From contig CAJNOQ010000048.1 of NCBI GenBank assembly GCA_905250885.1, positions 1 to 64,000 on the forward strand: a stretch of DNA of 64,000 bases, read 5' to 3'. The notes under the pieces are model-generated. The model worked only from the letters and a program-made list of their open reading frames with translations, did not search any database and was not told the origin of the DNA. Shown piece by piece: positions 12,241 through 25,306 of the stretch; the first letter of the stretch is position 1, and every line of letters begins with the position of its first letter. The DNA is from Didymodactylos carnosus (taxonomy: Eukaryota; Rotifera; Eurotatoria; Philodinida; Philodinidae). The position numbers were made by a program, and so were the translations under genes.

Positions 12241-14604
12241 TTACGTATAAACTAATTGATAATTTCCTAATTTACGATTTTTTAGATCTAATGCATCTTT
12301 AAATGTGGCAAAACTCACATGTCCTGAATTTTCTTCGCTAGCTTTTGTCCATGCATAAACAAAATCATCACTGCTAACTGGAATCTGAGCTGCTGCAAAT
12401 ATATCACGAATTTCTTCCATTGTTTTTGGTTTTAAAAGATCATTTTCTGTTAGGCCACGTTCACTCCAAATTGATGGTGACAAGAGAGAACCGACAATAG
12501 TATTCGCTCCCAATTGATGCTTATTTCTATTTTTTGATATTGAATAATCATGTTGATTATTATCAATTGATGGTAAACCATAAACACGTTTTACTTGTGG
12601 TTCAGAACGAAATGGAGCTTCGTTTATTTTATCATAACTTGTTTTCCATCCGTCGGGTACCATTTCATCCATTTGTGTTACCAATTTTCTTACATAATAT
12701 TTACCCGTTTTTTCTTCTATATCTGTTAAAAATAATAAATTTCGACCATAGGAATCTTTTAAAACTGTAACTAATTTTTCATGTAATGATGCATTATTAA
12801 TTTGTTTTTTCACATCTAAATTATTTTCAATTAATTTTTCTAAACCGGATGCATGAGCAACTCGATAACAAAGAAAATTACTAAATTCAAGAAAATTTAA
12901 TTGACCATCATGATCAAAATCACAATAACGCATTACGGCCGATATAACAGATTCATTTAAATTAAGATTAAAATTTTTTTCAATTGTCGATGATAATTCA
13001 CGTTGAGAAATATAACCATCTTGATTTTCATCATAAAACTGAAATGCTTGTAATTGTGTTTTGAAGGTATGCATATTTAATGAACATAAATGTGCACGAA
13101 CTTTGGCTATTGCCGTTAATTCTTTATCATCAAACATGGTGCTTATATTATGATTTGGATAGACAATTTGTTCCTGTAATTGTGGACGTTGATGAATAAC
13201 TTCACCGGCCGATAATCTATCAGTTGATGTCATGAGACCAAAACGATGATTTGGATCAAGATGAGTTTGTTCAAGAAAACGTTTCATACGTATATTAGAA
13301 TCATCTGATCTTGATTCATCATATTCATGAACGGTTTGTGATATAATTGGTACAGATTTACTTTTATCAATCCAATTTAATGATGCACGAGCAAATCGAC
13401 CATCTTTATATACTGGAGTAGGTAAACCAAATGTTTGTTGACGAATAACATCACCAGATATATAATTACGATTTAATTGTTCGCCTGGTTCAAATGATTT
13501 ATGACTTAACAAATACCTAAACAAAAAAAAAATGAATTTACAACTTATATACATCTTAAGATCTACAAATAGTGATTGAGACCGGAGACATACATATTGA
13601 ACACATGTTTTGTAAAATCAATATGTCTCGTTATGTTCGTTGAATAATCAATAAGAATTATTCTGAACGAATATATAGCTGTTTTACTGAATTAAAAAGC
13701 TTTTTGTAATAAAAAATAACTTTAAGACTACGAAATACATATCTTTATAGATCACTCTATAGACGCATCTGTGGATGCTGTACTATTCTCTTGTTTGAAT
13801 CGATTCTGTCCCGAGATGTGGTTGGATAACTAGTAAATGAATGAATTCCACAATCGAAAATTATAAACTACACGAGACAGCTACTGGAAACCGAGAAGTC
13901 TTATCAGCCTTCTATAAGCCCAACTAATTTATCTTGTTTTCCTTCAAACATTCTTAAAAAAAACGAGTTCTTTATACTATGTCTTTGAAGCGGATGAAAG
14001 TATATTTCGTTCCGTAACTTTTGAATGTTTCAAAATAACCTGTGAAATACATGCACTAACATATCTACACTAAGATAATCTTACATGAAAAATTCAGGTC
14101 TCAGTAAGCTAAGTTAAAATAAAATGAAATAAGTTCTTACATGCCACGTGGTTGTTCATAATCATATTCAATTAGTGGTTGAGAAATTTTTGGATTAACA
14201 ATATCACCTACACGTTCGCCTGATATTGTTTTAATACCAAATGTTGTCTCATATTTATCAATTGTTTTTGGCAATGCTTGGTCTTGTTTTAGTTTAGTAC
14301 GATTTCGTTCATAAACTAATTCATTTGCATTAAATTGACGTTGTTCATAATTTGTTTTCTTTTTTGGATTAATTAGTGTTCCACTATGTTCAGATTCAAT
14401 TAGTTTGACACCATGTGTCATTTCTCGTCGATTAGGATCATTAGCTCTACCCGGATGTGTACGTTGATTACTAACATCAGGTGATGTATAATTTCGAAAA
14501 CGTTGGACATTTGATGGTGTTGAAAATTCACTTGGTAGATCAACTAATACATCCCATAGTTGATCGTGAGTTAAAATTTTTTTTGTTTCTTGGGCATTAG
14601 CCAT
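12241..14604 (-). CDS. EFHB: EF-hand domain family member B (axonemal)
   Basis: EFHB (CFAP21) is a microtubule inner protein of ciliary doublets. Two exons, 14141-14604 and 12241-13516, separated by a 624-base intron, encode 579 residues. The junction GT...AG restores the block GMYLLSHKSFEPGEQ. The N-terminal part carries the family's repeated pattern of short FG/HG-centred blocks (ETTFGIKT, FGLPTPVYKDGR, HRFGLMTS), followed by a helical spacer. Two canonical EF loops follow, DENQDGYISQRE (about residue 318) and DFDHDGQLNFLE (about 354), and the C-terminal region is helical with a degenerate EF-like block. The start is the first ATG in the frame (MANAQETKK); codons before it lack one. It is shorter than the roughly 830-residue human protein, mainly at the N-terminus. 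Confidence 0.85.
13517..14140 (-). other. EFHB intron, nothing further seen
   Basis: A 624-base intron, long for this window. No inverted repeat or coding frame was found in it. Confidence 0.5.
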
Positions 14605-16880
14605 TTTTAATAACTGAGTTATGTTAACCACATTTTACAATGATACATCACCTTCATCCGTAGAAAATATATTTTAACTTTTTCTTCTTATTTGATTGAG
14701 GGCCACCGTGTGTTTGTTTCGAAACTTGGCAACGGATACACGAAGTCTCACTTTCATTTTTCTTTTCCTTTTTTTCTTCGTTCTTTTTACACAGTCATAT
14801 ATACAAAATATATGCTATTAAACAAATTGTTTCACTTAGAAAAAAAACATCTTATTAACATTAAAAACAATTATAACAACCTTAGTAGATTAATATAATT
14901 TTTGTATAGAACTTTAAATTTTAGTGAAGTTTGGTTCTTCTTATCTTCTTTTTTACGCCTTATCCCAAATACTTTAGAAGGTAAAACATTTTTTACTCCC
15001 TCTGCAAAAATGGTTTGCTGTTTATTTTTATAAAATAACTCTATCTTAGCACAATACATATTGTACAAAAATATTAAACTTAACAGAGACCGGATGATGT
15101 TGTTGTTGTTGTTGTAAAGAGCTTTTCTTTAGTAAGAAAGAGTAGAAAGGACAAGTTGTCGGATTGACCGCTTAGGTCCTGTCCGATTCACAAATTTTTA
15201 GATTATGAGCAAATCATTAAAAGAAGTAAACAGTGTCAATACACAAATTATGTACATTTAAATAATTTAAACTTATTGAATGTAAAACGACAGATTGTGA
15301 AAAACAGATACCGATATAATTAAGAACATATCGTAGATAATAGTACATATAAAATGTTTTACGAGTATATACTCCCGAACACCCTAAAAGAAGCTGGTAC
15401 CTTCCTGCTATTTCTTCTATTTACTAAACATCACAAAACTACACAACTTATCACGCGGTGTTTGGATCAGAAGAGAAAAACTTCACCAATCGTTTACTAG
15501 GTCTTCCCACTGGCATGTCTCAGATGAAGGAAGTTTCACAGTAGTGAGTGTAAACTTCATTGATCACATGCTTATTTAGAAGGACTTTTTCTAAAAAATT
15601 TGATTCGTACTATTGTATCCTCCTTAATCTTTTTATAAGATATTTCCGATATTTTGATTCTAAAGTGTGGATAAGCAAAATACTTCATGAAGATCTATTG
15701 TTGAACAGTGAAATAAACAAAAAATCATTTATAAACGCCTCCTGTAGAATGTATTGATATGATTTTTTGTTGTAACACAAAATAAACAATATATAGTTGC
15801 TAACAAATACAAATGGGGCCATATATATGTATTGAAAAAATTTTAATTGAAGAGAAAAGAAGGAAGGAAATTGTCTATGAATATATTTTAGAAGAACGTA
15901 AGAACTTCTCAACATAGTGAACTGGAAATCGAGCATGTAATGAAAGCTTAGTTTTGCATTTAAAAGAAAACCCAGATATTTAAAAATTTTTGATTGTTTT
16001 CAAAAGTTATTTTTAATTGAGAATATTGAACCGTTCTGTGATTAAATGACTATCTCTGTTTTTGTTATGTTGGCTAGTTGGTCGGATGATCGTTAGGACT
16101 ATGGCATGTAAAAAGCGTACGGATAATAATTAAAGAATAATTTATTATAAATAAATTGATATAAAAAATTTGTTCAATATTCCTATGTATATTGTAATTT
16201 AACCGGATGACTATGATGTAGCCAAAATAAAAATAAAATTTTTCCCATTTAATTCTGAATGACTTAAGTTTAAGTTTTACAAGAATGTTCAGTCAAATTT
16301 TAAATTTATCTAACAATATTCAGCGAAAACTCGAACAATAGAGATATAAAAAATATACATTCTAACACGTGATTTCTATCAAAACCTAATTCTTTATAAA
16401 AGTCACAGAAATTTAACACATCAACGTCTCACAGTGTACATGTCACAAACTTTCATTCCAATTATCGCTATTAACGTTTCGATTATAGTACATTTACTTT
16501 TTCTTTTAATTAATAATGCTCACTTTTGTATTATTAGTTGTTTACCGACATACAAATTAATATGAATAGAGAAAATAATTTTCACTTTTATTATAAAGAT
16601 GTTTTACAACAAATGATAAAAAAATAAACGTTATACGATCGAATGAATGAATTATAATGGCGGTGGATTTCATTACATAGTCTAACCAAAATTTTTCTAG
16701 CAGTAAACACGAACATAAATTACAGCAGAAAAAAAGAAAACATGAAAGACAAAATTAAAACAGAAGTATAATACTTAAGGATCAAAGAAGATAAAATTAG
16801 ATAAAAAAATCATGTTCCTCTGTAATATCCGTTTGATCCTTAAAAATCAGAAATAAAACTAAATAATTCGAACTTTGTTA
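14605..16880. other. Intergenic region EFHB/HADHB
   Basis: About 2.3 kb upstream of EFHB and downstream of HADHB. Visible items are a TTG trinucleotide run near 15100-15115, a small imperfect hairpin near 15528-15557 (GAAGTTTCAC...GTGTAAACTTC) and otherwise featureless A+T-rich DNA. No conserved frame was recognised. Confidence 0.5.
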
Positions 16881-19800
16881 CTAATATCGTTCAACAAGCA
16901 TTGCATGTCCCTATAAAAAAATAAAAACAATATATAAATCCCATATCAAATTTTTTGAAGTTGTACTAACCAGTCCACCAGCGGCACAGGCGGCCACCAG
17001 TCCTAGACGTTTATCTTCCCGTATTAGACGATTGGCCGTTGTTGTCACTAAACGAACTCCTGTAGCGCCAAATGGATGGCCAATCGATAATGAACCACCC
17101 CATAAATTAAATTTATCCATCGGAATAGCGCCAACCTAAACAATGTATTAAAAAAAGAGATGATAACCTAATACGTTTGCACTTTAGTTACATAATATAC
17201 CTTTCCTGAACGATTTAAATATTTTTTTGCAAAGTAATCTGAATTTAATGCATTTAAATTGGCAAGAATTTGACCCTAAATTGAGGACAAAAAGAGATTT
17301 GTAAATTGCATTATACTTGGCGGAAGATACAAAAGGATGAAATAGAGCTCTATATGAACTAGACTGAAAATCAATTTTTAGAACTCGCTTGCGGGAAGAA
17401 AAACAACACATAGGAAACGTGTTATTTTTTTGTACTGTTAAAGGCGACTGCAGCTCTGAAACTCGTAAGGAATCATAAATGAGCGCCTGCATATAGACTT
17501 TTTTTCAAATACACGCGGTTCTACACTGATCATCTATAACGACCAGTTTACGACTGAACGAAAACGAAGGCGAAAGTTAGTACAAGTCTTAAAATTTGAG
17601 TTGATACACTTTATCGGGATGAAATTTTGTGAACTAAACTGGACTCTAACTGTCCAGTCTATGAACTAGAAAATGAATCTCTAATGCACTCGATCTGGAT
17701 TCGTCTCGAAAGTTCAAGCCTACGGACTAAACTGAACTGAAAATTTGAGTCTGTACGGAGCTCGCGTATGAAATAAGTAAAAAGTAGTACACAAAGATTT
17801 AAATTTGACGGGTGGGGTAAAAGTTCTGTATTAATTTTGTTTTTGATATAGCGTTGCGATGGAATATCGTAGAGATTTTATCCTTTTTGTTAGGAAGAGC
17901 GAAGCATCTAATACAAAAATATATAAAAGCGTTTGATCGGAGATGTTTCACGAAGACTATAAAAATCTTAGAAGAAAAGGCATCAGGAAACTGTTCCGCA
18001 ATCTTTTCGAATTCAGAAAATATTCCACCCAATAAGAAAGGTTATCTTTTTATTTCGAGTTTTATAATCTAGGGATAGGGCACTATTACTACACAAAAAA
18101 GAAATTTTCTACGTGTTTTATAATGCTTGAAATGAGCGCTTTTATAACATTCTATGTTACTACCGATTTTTCATCACTATCGATCGCAATCGGAAAAAAG
18201 AAATTCTACTCCCAGAGTGAAGTTGCCAGAAACTATATATTTTATATCAAAAAGAAAGCTTACTGAGTCCTCTACCAAACGATATTATTGGAATAGCTGC
18301 TCCGTGAGATATTAGGACAAAAACTTGTTTTCGCGTTGTACACGTCAAATTGAGTTTTTTTAATCAAACGATCTTCTGTTCAGTCTTTTGTACTCAAGGC
18401 CAACTTTTTTAATATCATACGAAAGCCTTCGTTGTAATGAACAACTTCGTATATATGGTACTCAAAAACATCGAAAGTGGGTAATGAAAAAGTTCAAACA
18501 AATGTATTTGGATACAAAAATTGTGACTGTTGCGGAACAGTTTCCTGATGCCTTTTCTTCTAAGATTTTGATGGCCTTCGTGGAACATCTCCGATCAAAC
18601 GCTTTTATATATTTTTGTATTAGATACTTCGCTCTTTCTAACAAAAAGGATAAAATCTCTACGATATTCCACTGCAATGCTATAGCAAAAACAAAATTAA
18701 TACAGAACTTTTGTCCCACCCGTTAGCTGGGCTTCGTATGAATCTATCTAGTTAACAAAAATAAGAACTGTTGAGTCAACATGTCCTTTACTTTTGCCTC
18801 TTTTCCTACAAAAGAAACTTACAGCAAATGCTTCATGAAATTCAAACACATCAATGTCATCAAGTGTCAGACCAGTTTGATCAAGAAGTTTAGCTGTGGC
18901 ATAAGCTGGACTGAAAAACAAAGAAAGAACAAAACACAATGTTGGTAAAACTATTTGTTAATTTTTACTCACCCAAGAAGCAATTGATCTTTCGGATCTT
19001 GTGAAACAAAAACATAACGTCTAAAGAAAAAATACAAAATACTTTTCTTCTAAGAATGATTTATACTTTAGAAAATACTCACCTTAAATATGCTTTTGGT
19101 TTTAAACCAAGTTCTTTTGCTTTTTCAACTGACGAAACTAAAAAGACAACTCTTTTTTCATGTAAAGACAGCTGATAGCATAATATAAATCTTGTTCTTA
19201 CTGAGTGACGCCGATGCACCATCGGTCTGTGAACAAAAAGAAATACTTTATGAGAACAGACAAGCGAAAAAATAATAAAATTTAATATTTACCACAAATG
19301 AAGAATTCGCAGCTGTAATTGTTCCATGTGGCTTGATAAATGCTGGTTTTAATGAACCCATTTTTTCTAATGTTGAAACACGAATTCCATTGTCTTTCGA
19401 GATTACATCCGCTTCACCTATATTACACAAAATTATTATTAATAACGTAGAAATTCAAAAAGAATCGTATCACATTACCGGCGACATGATATGGAACAAC
19501 ATCATCCAAATAGCCTTTTTCTGTTGCTTCTTGTGCTAGTTTATGTGATCGAAAGGCATATTCGTCCTAAGTAGTATATCGACGATAAGTCCAAATGCAT
19601 GAGATAAACGTATGAACAAACCTGATCTTTTCGCGAGACATCAAATGCTGCTGCTAGACGATCAGCAGATTGTCCCATTATTTCACCCGTTGAAAATTCA
19701 GCAATAGATGGTGCCTAGAAAGAGAGGATATATTTATTTACTGAGAAGAAAAGTGGGAACTGAAAGAGAGGAATATTTTATTACTAAAATGATTTTATAA

Positions 19801-21003
19801 CTTACCTCTGGTGTAAAGTTTTTAAATGAAATCATTTGTGACATAAGTCCAAGTCGTTGCGGTAATGATTTTGCACGATTCAGACTGAGCATGATCTTAC
19901 GCATTGAACGTGGATATCGTATTGGTACATCGGACATAAAATCCACACCACCAGCAATTACTAGATCATTTTGACCAGAAGAAATATTAGCTACTCCTAA
20001 AACACGTAAAGGAAATAAAAAACTAACTTATATAAAAAAATAATTAGCTGAATCGCAGACCAGTAGCAATTGCTGCATTCGATGATATACAGGCCATAGT
20101 TACGGTGTGTGCGGGTATTTTGTCCGAAAAACCACTACTCAATAACGCCTGAAATGAAAGTTAAATTAATGAACTGTGCGTCTTTGTTATAATCAATTAA
20201 CGTGATAAATTATGATAAATAAATTATTAACAACTCACTTCGCGTGCAATATTGCTTGTTTTAACTTCTTGAATAACTGTACCCATTATACAATATTCTG
20301 GTAATGATTTATCAATTTTTGTTCGTTTGACTAATCCTCTAAATTAGACAATAATATAAACGTTCCCAAGATTTCCAGAAAGAAACAAATACCAATGTTT
20401 CCAGAAAGTACCAAATACCAACTAACTTACAATAATGCATGACTTGCTAATTCATAACCCATTAAATTTTTGTATGATGTAAAACTTTGTAAAAACGGTG
20501 TACGGACTCCATCGATTAATACCACATCTCGATCGTTGAGTTTCAATGATTCTGTTGATAGAAAAACGAAGAGATTTTCAATATCATGTTCAAAATCATT
20601 TGTATTATTTATATTTCTCACGTTTTTTCTGTGATTTATCACCAGACTGTTGAGACGGTTTCGATTCTTGTTTTGATGAGTCCCTTTGTGTGGCACTACT
20701 ACTACTACTACTATTTACTTGTTTCGCGGATGGTGGTTGCGACGTCGAGGCTGTGTTACGCTTTGTCGTATTTTCTTTGTTTTGAGTTTGAGATGTTTGT
20801 GATGGATTTGTTGTTTTTTGTTTGTTAGCAGTATTGTCGATGTTACTTGTCGAAGTAACGGTGCGTTTCATCACGCTTTGATTGTTCACACGTTGAAGAA
20901 TACGAAGGCAACTGACACCTGAAAAAAATATATAGATTGTTAAAAGATGTTTTGAACTTGAATAAAACTAGTCACCTTGCTGGAATGATAATCGAAAAGG
21001 CAT
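16881..21003 (-). CDS. HADHB: Mitochondrial trifunctional enzyme beta subunit (3-ketoacyl-CoA thiolase)
   Basis: Catalyses the last step of long-chain fatty-acid beta-oxidation in mitochondria, in complex with HADHA. Sixteen exons: 20976-21003, 20622-20918, 20431-20551, 20239-20338, 20061-20148, 19806-19996, 19622-19714, 19479-19566, 19293-19417, 19202-19226, 19083-19137, 18973-19020, 18823-18910, 17201-17275, 16971-17135 and 16881-16910. They give 538 residues in one frame. The first 20 or so residues ([19 protein letters not shown]) are arginine-rich with no acidic residue, a mitochondrial presequence. Thiolase residues present: nucleophile Cys in MACISSN (about 202), His in FHEAF (445), His in GHPFGATG (494) and Cys in AACAAGG (524). 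[11 protein letters not shown] and MSDVPIR are HADHB-specific. Unusual: about 80 residues of Ser/Thr/Gln/Lys-rich low complexity lie between presequence and thiolase core, making it longer than the roughly 474-residue human protein. Intron 13 carries an inserted inverted-repeat element. Confidence 0.95.
17808..18723. repeat. Inverted-repeat element in HADHB intron 13
   Basis: A 916-bp unit with long terminal inverted repeats of about 200 bp, beginning ACGGGTGGG at both ends. The inner ends of the arms are near 18010 and 18530. The arms share blocks such as CGATATTCCA/TGGAATATCG and GGCATCAGGAAACTG/CAGTTTCCTGATGCC and differ at a modest number of positions. The 500-bp middle shows no transposase. 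No convincing target duplication was found. It explains why this intron is over 1.5 kb. Probably a non-autonomous DNA transposon; family not recognised. Confidence 0.75.
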
Positions 21004-21969
21004 GATCGAGAGCTGAAAATAAATCTCTAAAATACCGATAAGTTACTGAATGTTTCTTCTGTCAAATGTACTATTGCAGCTGTAAGTCAGAACTTACTAC
21101 GACAGAATTTTTGCAATTTTCACTAGACGCTGAGCTGATTTAAGCGATGTAGTATCGTTTGCAGAATGGCTTTATCTTTCTACTTTTGCGGCTAATTAGC
21201 AAGCAAGAAGATAAACGAATCTGAATTCTATACTGTAATTTGAAAAATGCATATTCGACTGACAAGCGAAAAACTTTTTACAAATCTTTTATGATATACG
21301 ATCAGACGAAAATGCTTAGTTTATGGACTCTTTTCGGTTTTTAAGAAAATAAAATCATTGGACAAAAGCTTTGATTTAGATTGAAAAAAGGTTTACAATT
21401 TTCTGTTGCATTTTTTTCGGACAAACTATGAATTACTGCGATACCCCCCCATCTCGGAATGATCATGTTTCTTATATATAATAGCAGCTTTTCCTTTGCT
21501 TTGTTTTTTCTTTTGGTTGAATTTTAATTGATTGACTAAATCTGCGCTTGATTTATTGGAAGATGAAACAGACCAAGATGAAACAAAAATAAATAGATGT
21601 CGCTGAAAATCATAAAGAGTATTTTAAAAGTGTATAAAAGTATATTTTAAGAACCTTGATAATCTTCAATTTAATTGAAGATTATCTTAATAAGGAAATG
21701 GAATGTGAGCACAAAAATTGAAAGGAAACTAATGATTTTGAAATTAAACTGTTCTGAAAGATCTGTCTGGATTTATGAAAAAACCTGAGGAAAAGCACTT
21801 TGTGTATAGTTTCATAAGCTCAAAATCAGAAACTTTGATAAAATGAGAGTCACAAGCGAGTAGTACATCACCAGCACATGTATTAGAAACAATGGCGCTT
21901 TTTTACTAGTATATTTGAAAATTAGATACTACGCAGTGAATCCTTACTTATTTTCTTTCATCAGTTCAG
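21004..21969. other. HADHB upstream region
   Basis: About 1 kb between the HADHB start and the Harbinger-type element; it should hold the HADHB promoter. A perfect hairpin lies near 21657-21685 (GATAATCTTCAATT, one base, then its complement), and a run of eight C is near 21445. No coding frame seen. Confidence 0.5.
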
Positions 21970-23451
21970 GAGGGTGTTTCACAGAAATTCTTAATTCATC
22001 AACTTAAGTCTGCACTTAAATTTAATACTTCAACTACACGACTGCGTTTCATTACTGAATAGTTTTCCGCATCTAATTTACATTTATCGATCTGTTTTGG
22101 TGAAAATGCATTTTCTTCATGATCAGTTGAAGCCCAATGTCCTTTGTCAATTATTTCATTTGTATATCATTATTGCAAATGAAAGAAGACGAACAAGCTA
22201 AAAAACAAAAAGTGACGGTTGTTTTATTTATTCAAACGTAAGTTTGTGATGTGTCTCTAGGATTCTGAAAAGACTGTATGAAGAGAAAAGGGTGATCTAC
22301 ACGACGTTTTTCGGCTGACCTTTCTTCATGAGGTTTTTGATTGTTAACAACAAGATCATTGAAACCAGCTGGTTGTAAACATGAATTCATGCCGATATTA
22401 TATTCAGATTGAACATCTCTGCCATCTTATTTCATTTCATATCGTCAAAAAGATTTAAAAATTTTCATTTTAAGTTAGTAGACACCCGCAATCTGTGTAC
22501 TTTTAATGTAGGATCTTATACGAACCAATCCGAGAATTAACTTTTATTTTTTCAAGCTTTCAGCAATCATCAACTGTTATATTGCAGAATCGTCATAATT
22601 TGCTATGAATACAAACTTTGAATGTTAACGAAAAATCTTTATTAATAAACAAAACCAGTACAAAATAGAACAACTGACGACAACGACATCGGTAATTTCA
22701 TACATTAAATAACAAAATCATCACCATCAACGACCTGAAACAAAATAACCGTAAACAACAGTACAAAAAAATTAAGGAAAAAAGAAGAGCGTTTTCAAAA
22801 TTTTATCTCCTTTCCGTCACTGTCTAGGATCTTTTACCTCCTAATTGGATCAGCCAGCTTTCTCAATCTTAACAAGTACGTGGCAGACCATGAAACAATT
22901 TTCTGAGAGAAGGAACGTGCTCCCTACGCTACTCTTCGGCTCATCTTACTCAATGCGCAGTGCCGATTTCGAAGGTCGGCCGACTTACCTTTCGGAAAAT
23001 TAAAACTGACATTCCCTTTTTTTCGAAAAAATTTAGATCGAAAACGTTTTGGGTCGAAAAAGTTCACATAATCTTGGAGAACCATAACTCACACACCATA
23101 ATACTATACATTGCATTTCCTCAACAAAAGAAACAAAAAGGTTAAGTAAACTTCTTTCTTTCGTCTTATTACTCACAAAATTAATATTATTATTATACTT
23201 GCAATTTATTTTTGTTTCTCGATAAAATAATATCGAAGAATACCCAATTCCAGTAAAAATTGTATCAGTTCAACACGAGATAGTAGATTTCGACCCACAA
23301 TTCTTGAACTTTGAAATGTACCACTCGTGCTCGGTGTTTTGTATTGGTGTTCATATAAACATGCATGAGATTTATCTAATTCGTTTAACTTGCCTTCGAA
23401 CATATCGCACAAATATTGCGAACTAAACTCTCCTAACCATCACGATGCAAA

Positions 23452-24191
23452 CCCTAGTCGAGACTCCTGATTAATCTCTCGCAGGAGTCCTGGAAAACAA
23501 AGTCGTACAGGAGTCCTGTCACGGGGCCCCGGCAGGATCCTCTGTGGAGCCATGGAGAATTTTTAAGGGATTCAAGAGGGATTCCTCAAGACTCCCACAG
23601 GAGTTCTATGGGATTCTTAAGGAAGTCCTTGGGGGCTCCCTGTGGGTCTATTGATCCATCTTCTTAATTTCATGTAACTAATTAGTAATTAAGTGCCAGA
23701 TACTATCACTGGTACCGCTGAAGCACATATCACCCATCGAAGGTTGACACATTAACGTTGACTTACTAGAAGAAAATTTTTAAAATTTTATCATAGAACT
23801 ACATTATATTTATATATTGCCTATCTGCAAAACAAACGGTGAATGGGGAGTTGGCAGGGACTCCTCGGGGATTGCACAGGTTGGGAGTGTGAGGGTGCCT
23901 CCCGGGGAGTACACATTTCTAGGGACTCTTGACAGACTTTCTCTTATGGGAGTCATAGGAAAAAAATTCTGCTCTCTGAGGAGTTCTGTAGGAGTCCATG
24001 CATGATTTTCTCCAACAGGACTCTAGACAGGACTCTTGCAAGAATTTTTTTGGGACTCCTCATGACTTCATGTTGGACTTTTCACTTTAGAAAGTTCCTG
24101 CGAGAGTCATCAGGACTCCTTACGATTCCTGCTGGAGTTTTTCATAAACTTGGGACTCCCGTTGGAGTTTTGCCGGGAGTCTCGACTAGGG
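23452..24191. repeat. Nested element built of short GGAGTCC palindromes
   Basis: The ends are inverted copies of CCCTAGTCGAGACTCC. Between them, two G+C-richer blocks (23452-23645 and 23850-24191) are packed with variants of a self-complementary 10-mer, AGGAGTCCTG (GGGACTCC, GGACTCCT, AGGACTCTTG), separated by an A+T-rich spacer. Arms do not pair as one long duplex; rather, many short units can pair with one another. Open frames here are by-products of composition. Family not recognised. Confidence 0.7.
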
Positions 24192-24671
24192 AATGAACCT
24201 TCAAACCAAAAAGAGCAAATTTTTATTGATTTTCTTAAGAAAGTAAAACTCGATAGAAACATTTACCAGCAAACTTCAATAAAGGTATCGAATACAATGG
24301 TTTTATCGGATCTTGCTTAAATCTATCAACAAAGTAGTTATTCAAACAAACATGCAGTCAAAGCTTCAGCTGCAATTTGTGGTAAAACGTCTTTTGTTAG
24401 AGAAACAATAAATGGTTTACTAACGTTAATGTATCTACAAATGGACAGAGTTCAAAACTATTTTAATGTTGTGTAAGACAGAGAAGGAAAGCACATACCG
24501 TTAAAGTACACTGTTTAGTTTATATTGTCGTAATGATGTGATGGATAAATTACAGAACGTTTATTGATACACATGTAATTAGATGAAATAAATAATTTTA
24601 AATTTAAAAAAAAACAGTACTCTAGCGACTATATGTTCTGGATATTAAATTTTCGACAAGCTACTACTCAT

Positions 24672-25049
24672 TTACAGGGTGCCGTGATCGAACAAGAGCA
24701 ACCATATCTGTATCCCAGTTGATGGAAAAATCTGTCGAAAACCATTATTTGCACGACAATCCGAACAAAATCCATCCAAATCGCCATTAACGTTGAACAA
24801 TGATCCGGATGCATAAAAGCGCAAAACGATTAACAGTTGCATCAAAGCAGATATTGAATTACTACAACCGGTTGCTGGTCGAATTAGGGGTTCAACAATG
24901 TCGAGTAGTTCATAAATGATCTTTCGTGGAAAACGACAACGCGCGATCAATAAATCGTCTGTCATGGTTTTCATAGGGTTTTGTCTGTCAAAAAAAATTC
25001 TTTCACGGCATAACGCCTTTCTCCACAACCACTGATTAACTAGCGCCAT
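24672..25049 (-). pseudogene. HARBI1-like transposase fragment
   Basis: A 125-codon frame resembling the N-terminal part of PIF/Harbinger transposases: DDLLIARCRFPRKIIYELL, then EPLIRPATGCSNSISA and LLIVLRFYASGSL. After about residue 95 the similarity stops, and the DDE catalytic region expected to follow is not visible downstream on this strand. It is therefore truncated and cannot encode an active enzyme. Orientation and position fit its being the coding remnant of the surrounding element. Confidence 0.75.
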
Positions 25050-25306
25050 TATTTTTTTTATTTATTTCGCAAAATACAAGTGTCAATAAAAAATAGTTAA
25101 AAAATGTTGTTTGTTTACTATAATACTTCAATTTTTATATCATATTATAACCGCAACAAGAGTTAAGACAAACTTAAGACATGTACAAACTAGTCTTAAC
25201 TTAAGCGTGGACTTAAGTCTAAATTAAGTAAAAACGGAGACTTAAGTATGCTTCTTCTGTGAATTTCTGTGAAACACCCCCCAGAAGTACAAATAAAGTG
25301 GTAAAG

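Larger units (their letters stand above)
21970..25281 (-). mobile_element. Decayed PIF/Harbinger-type DNA transposon
   Basis: Terminal inverted repeats match over 21 bases with one difference: left GAGGGTGTTTCAC..., right (reversed) GGGGGTGTTTCAC.... CAG flanks both ends (21967-21969 and 25282-25284), a possible 3-bp target duplication as expected of Harbinger elements. CTTAAGTC motifs recur inside both ends. A HARBI1-like transposase remnant lies at 24672-25049 on the minus strand. A second open trace near the left end (minus, about 22166-21999, containing KGHWASTDHEENAF and MKRSRVVEVLNL) may be a remnant of the accessory protein. A palindromic element is nested at 23452-24191. The element ends 26 bases before the start codon of the next gene. 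Confidence 0.75.

Noticed and set aside
12534-12770. Plus-strand frame inside EFHB
   Set aside because: Shadow of the EFHB exon; no independent signal.
23817-24196. Two short frames in the palindromic element
   Set aside because: Composition-driven frames in repeat DNA, without protein-like features.
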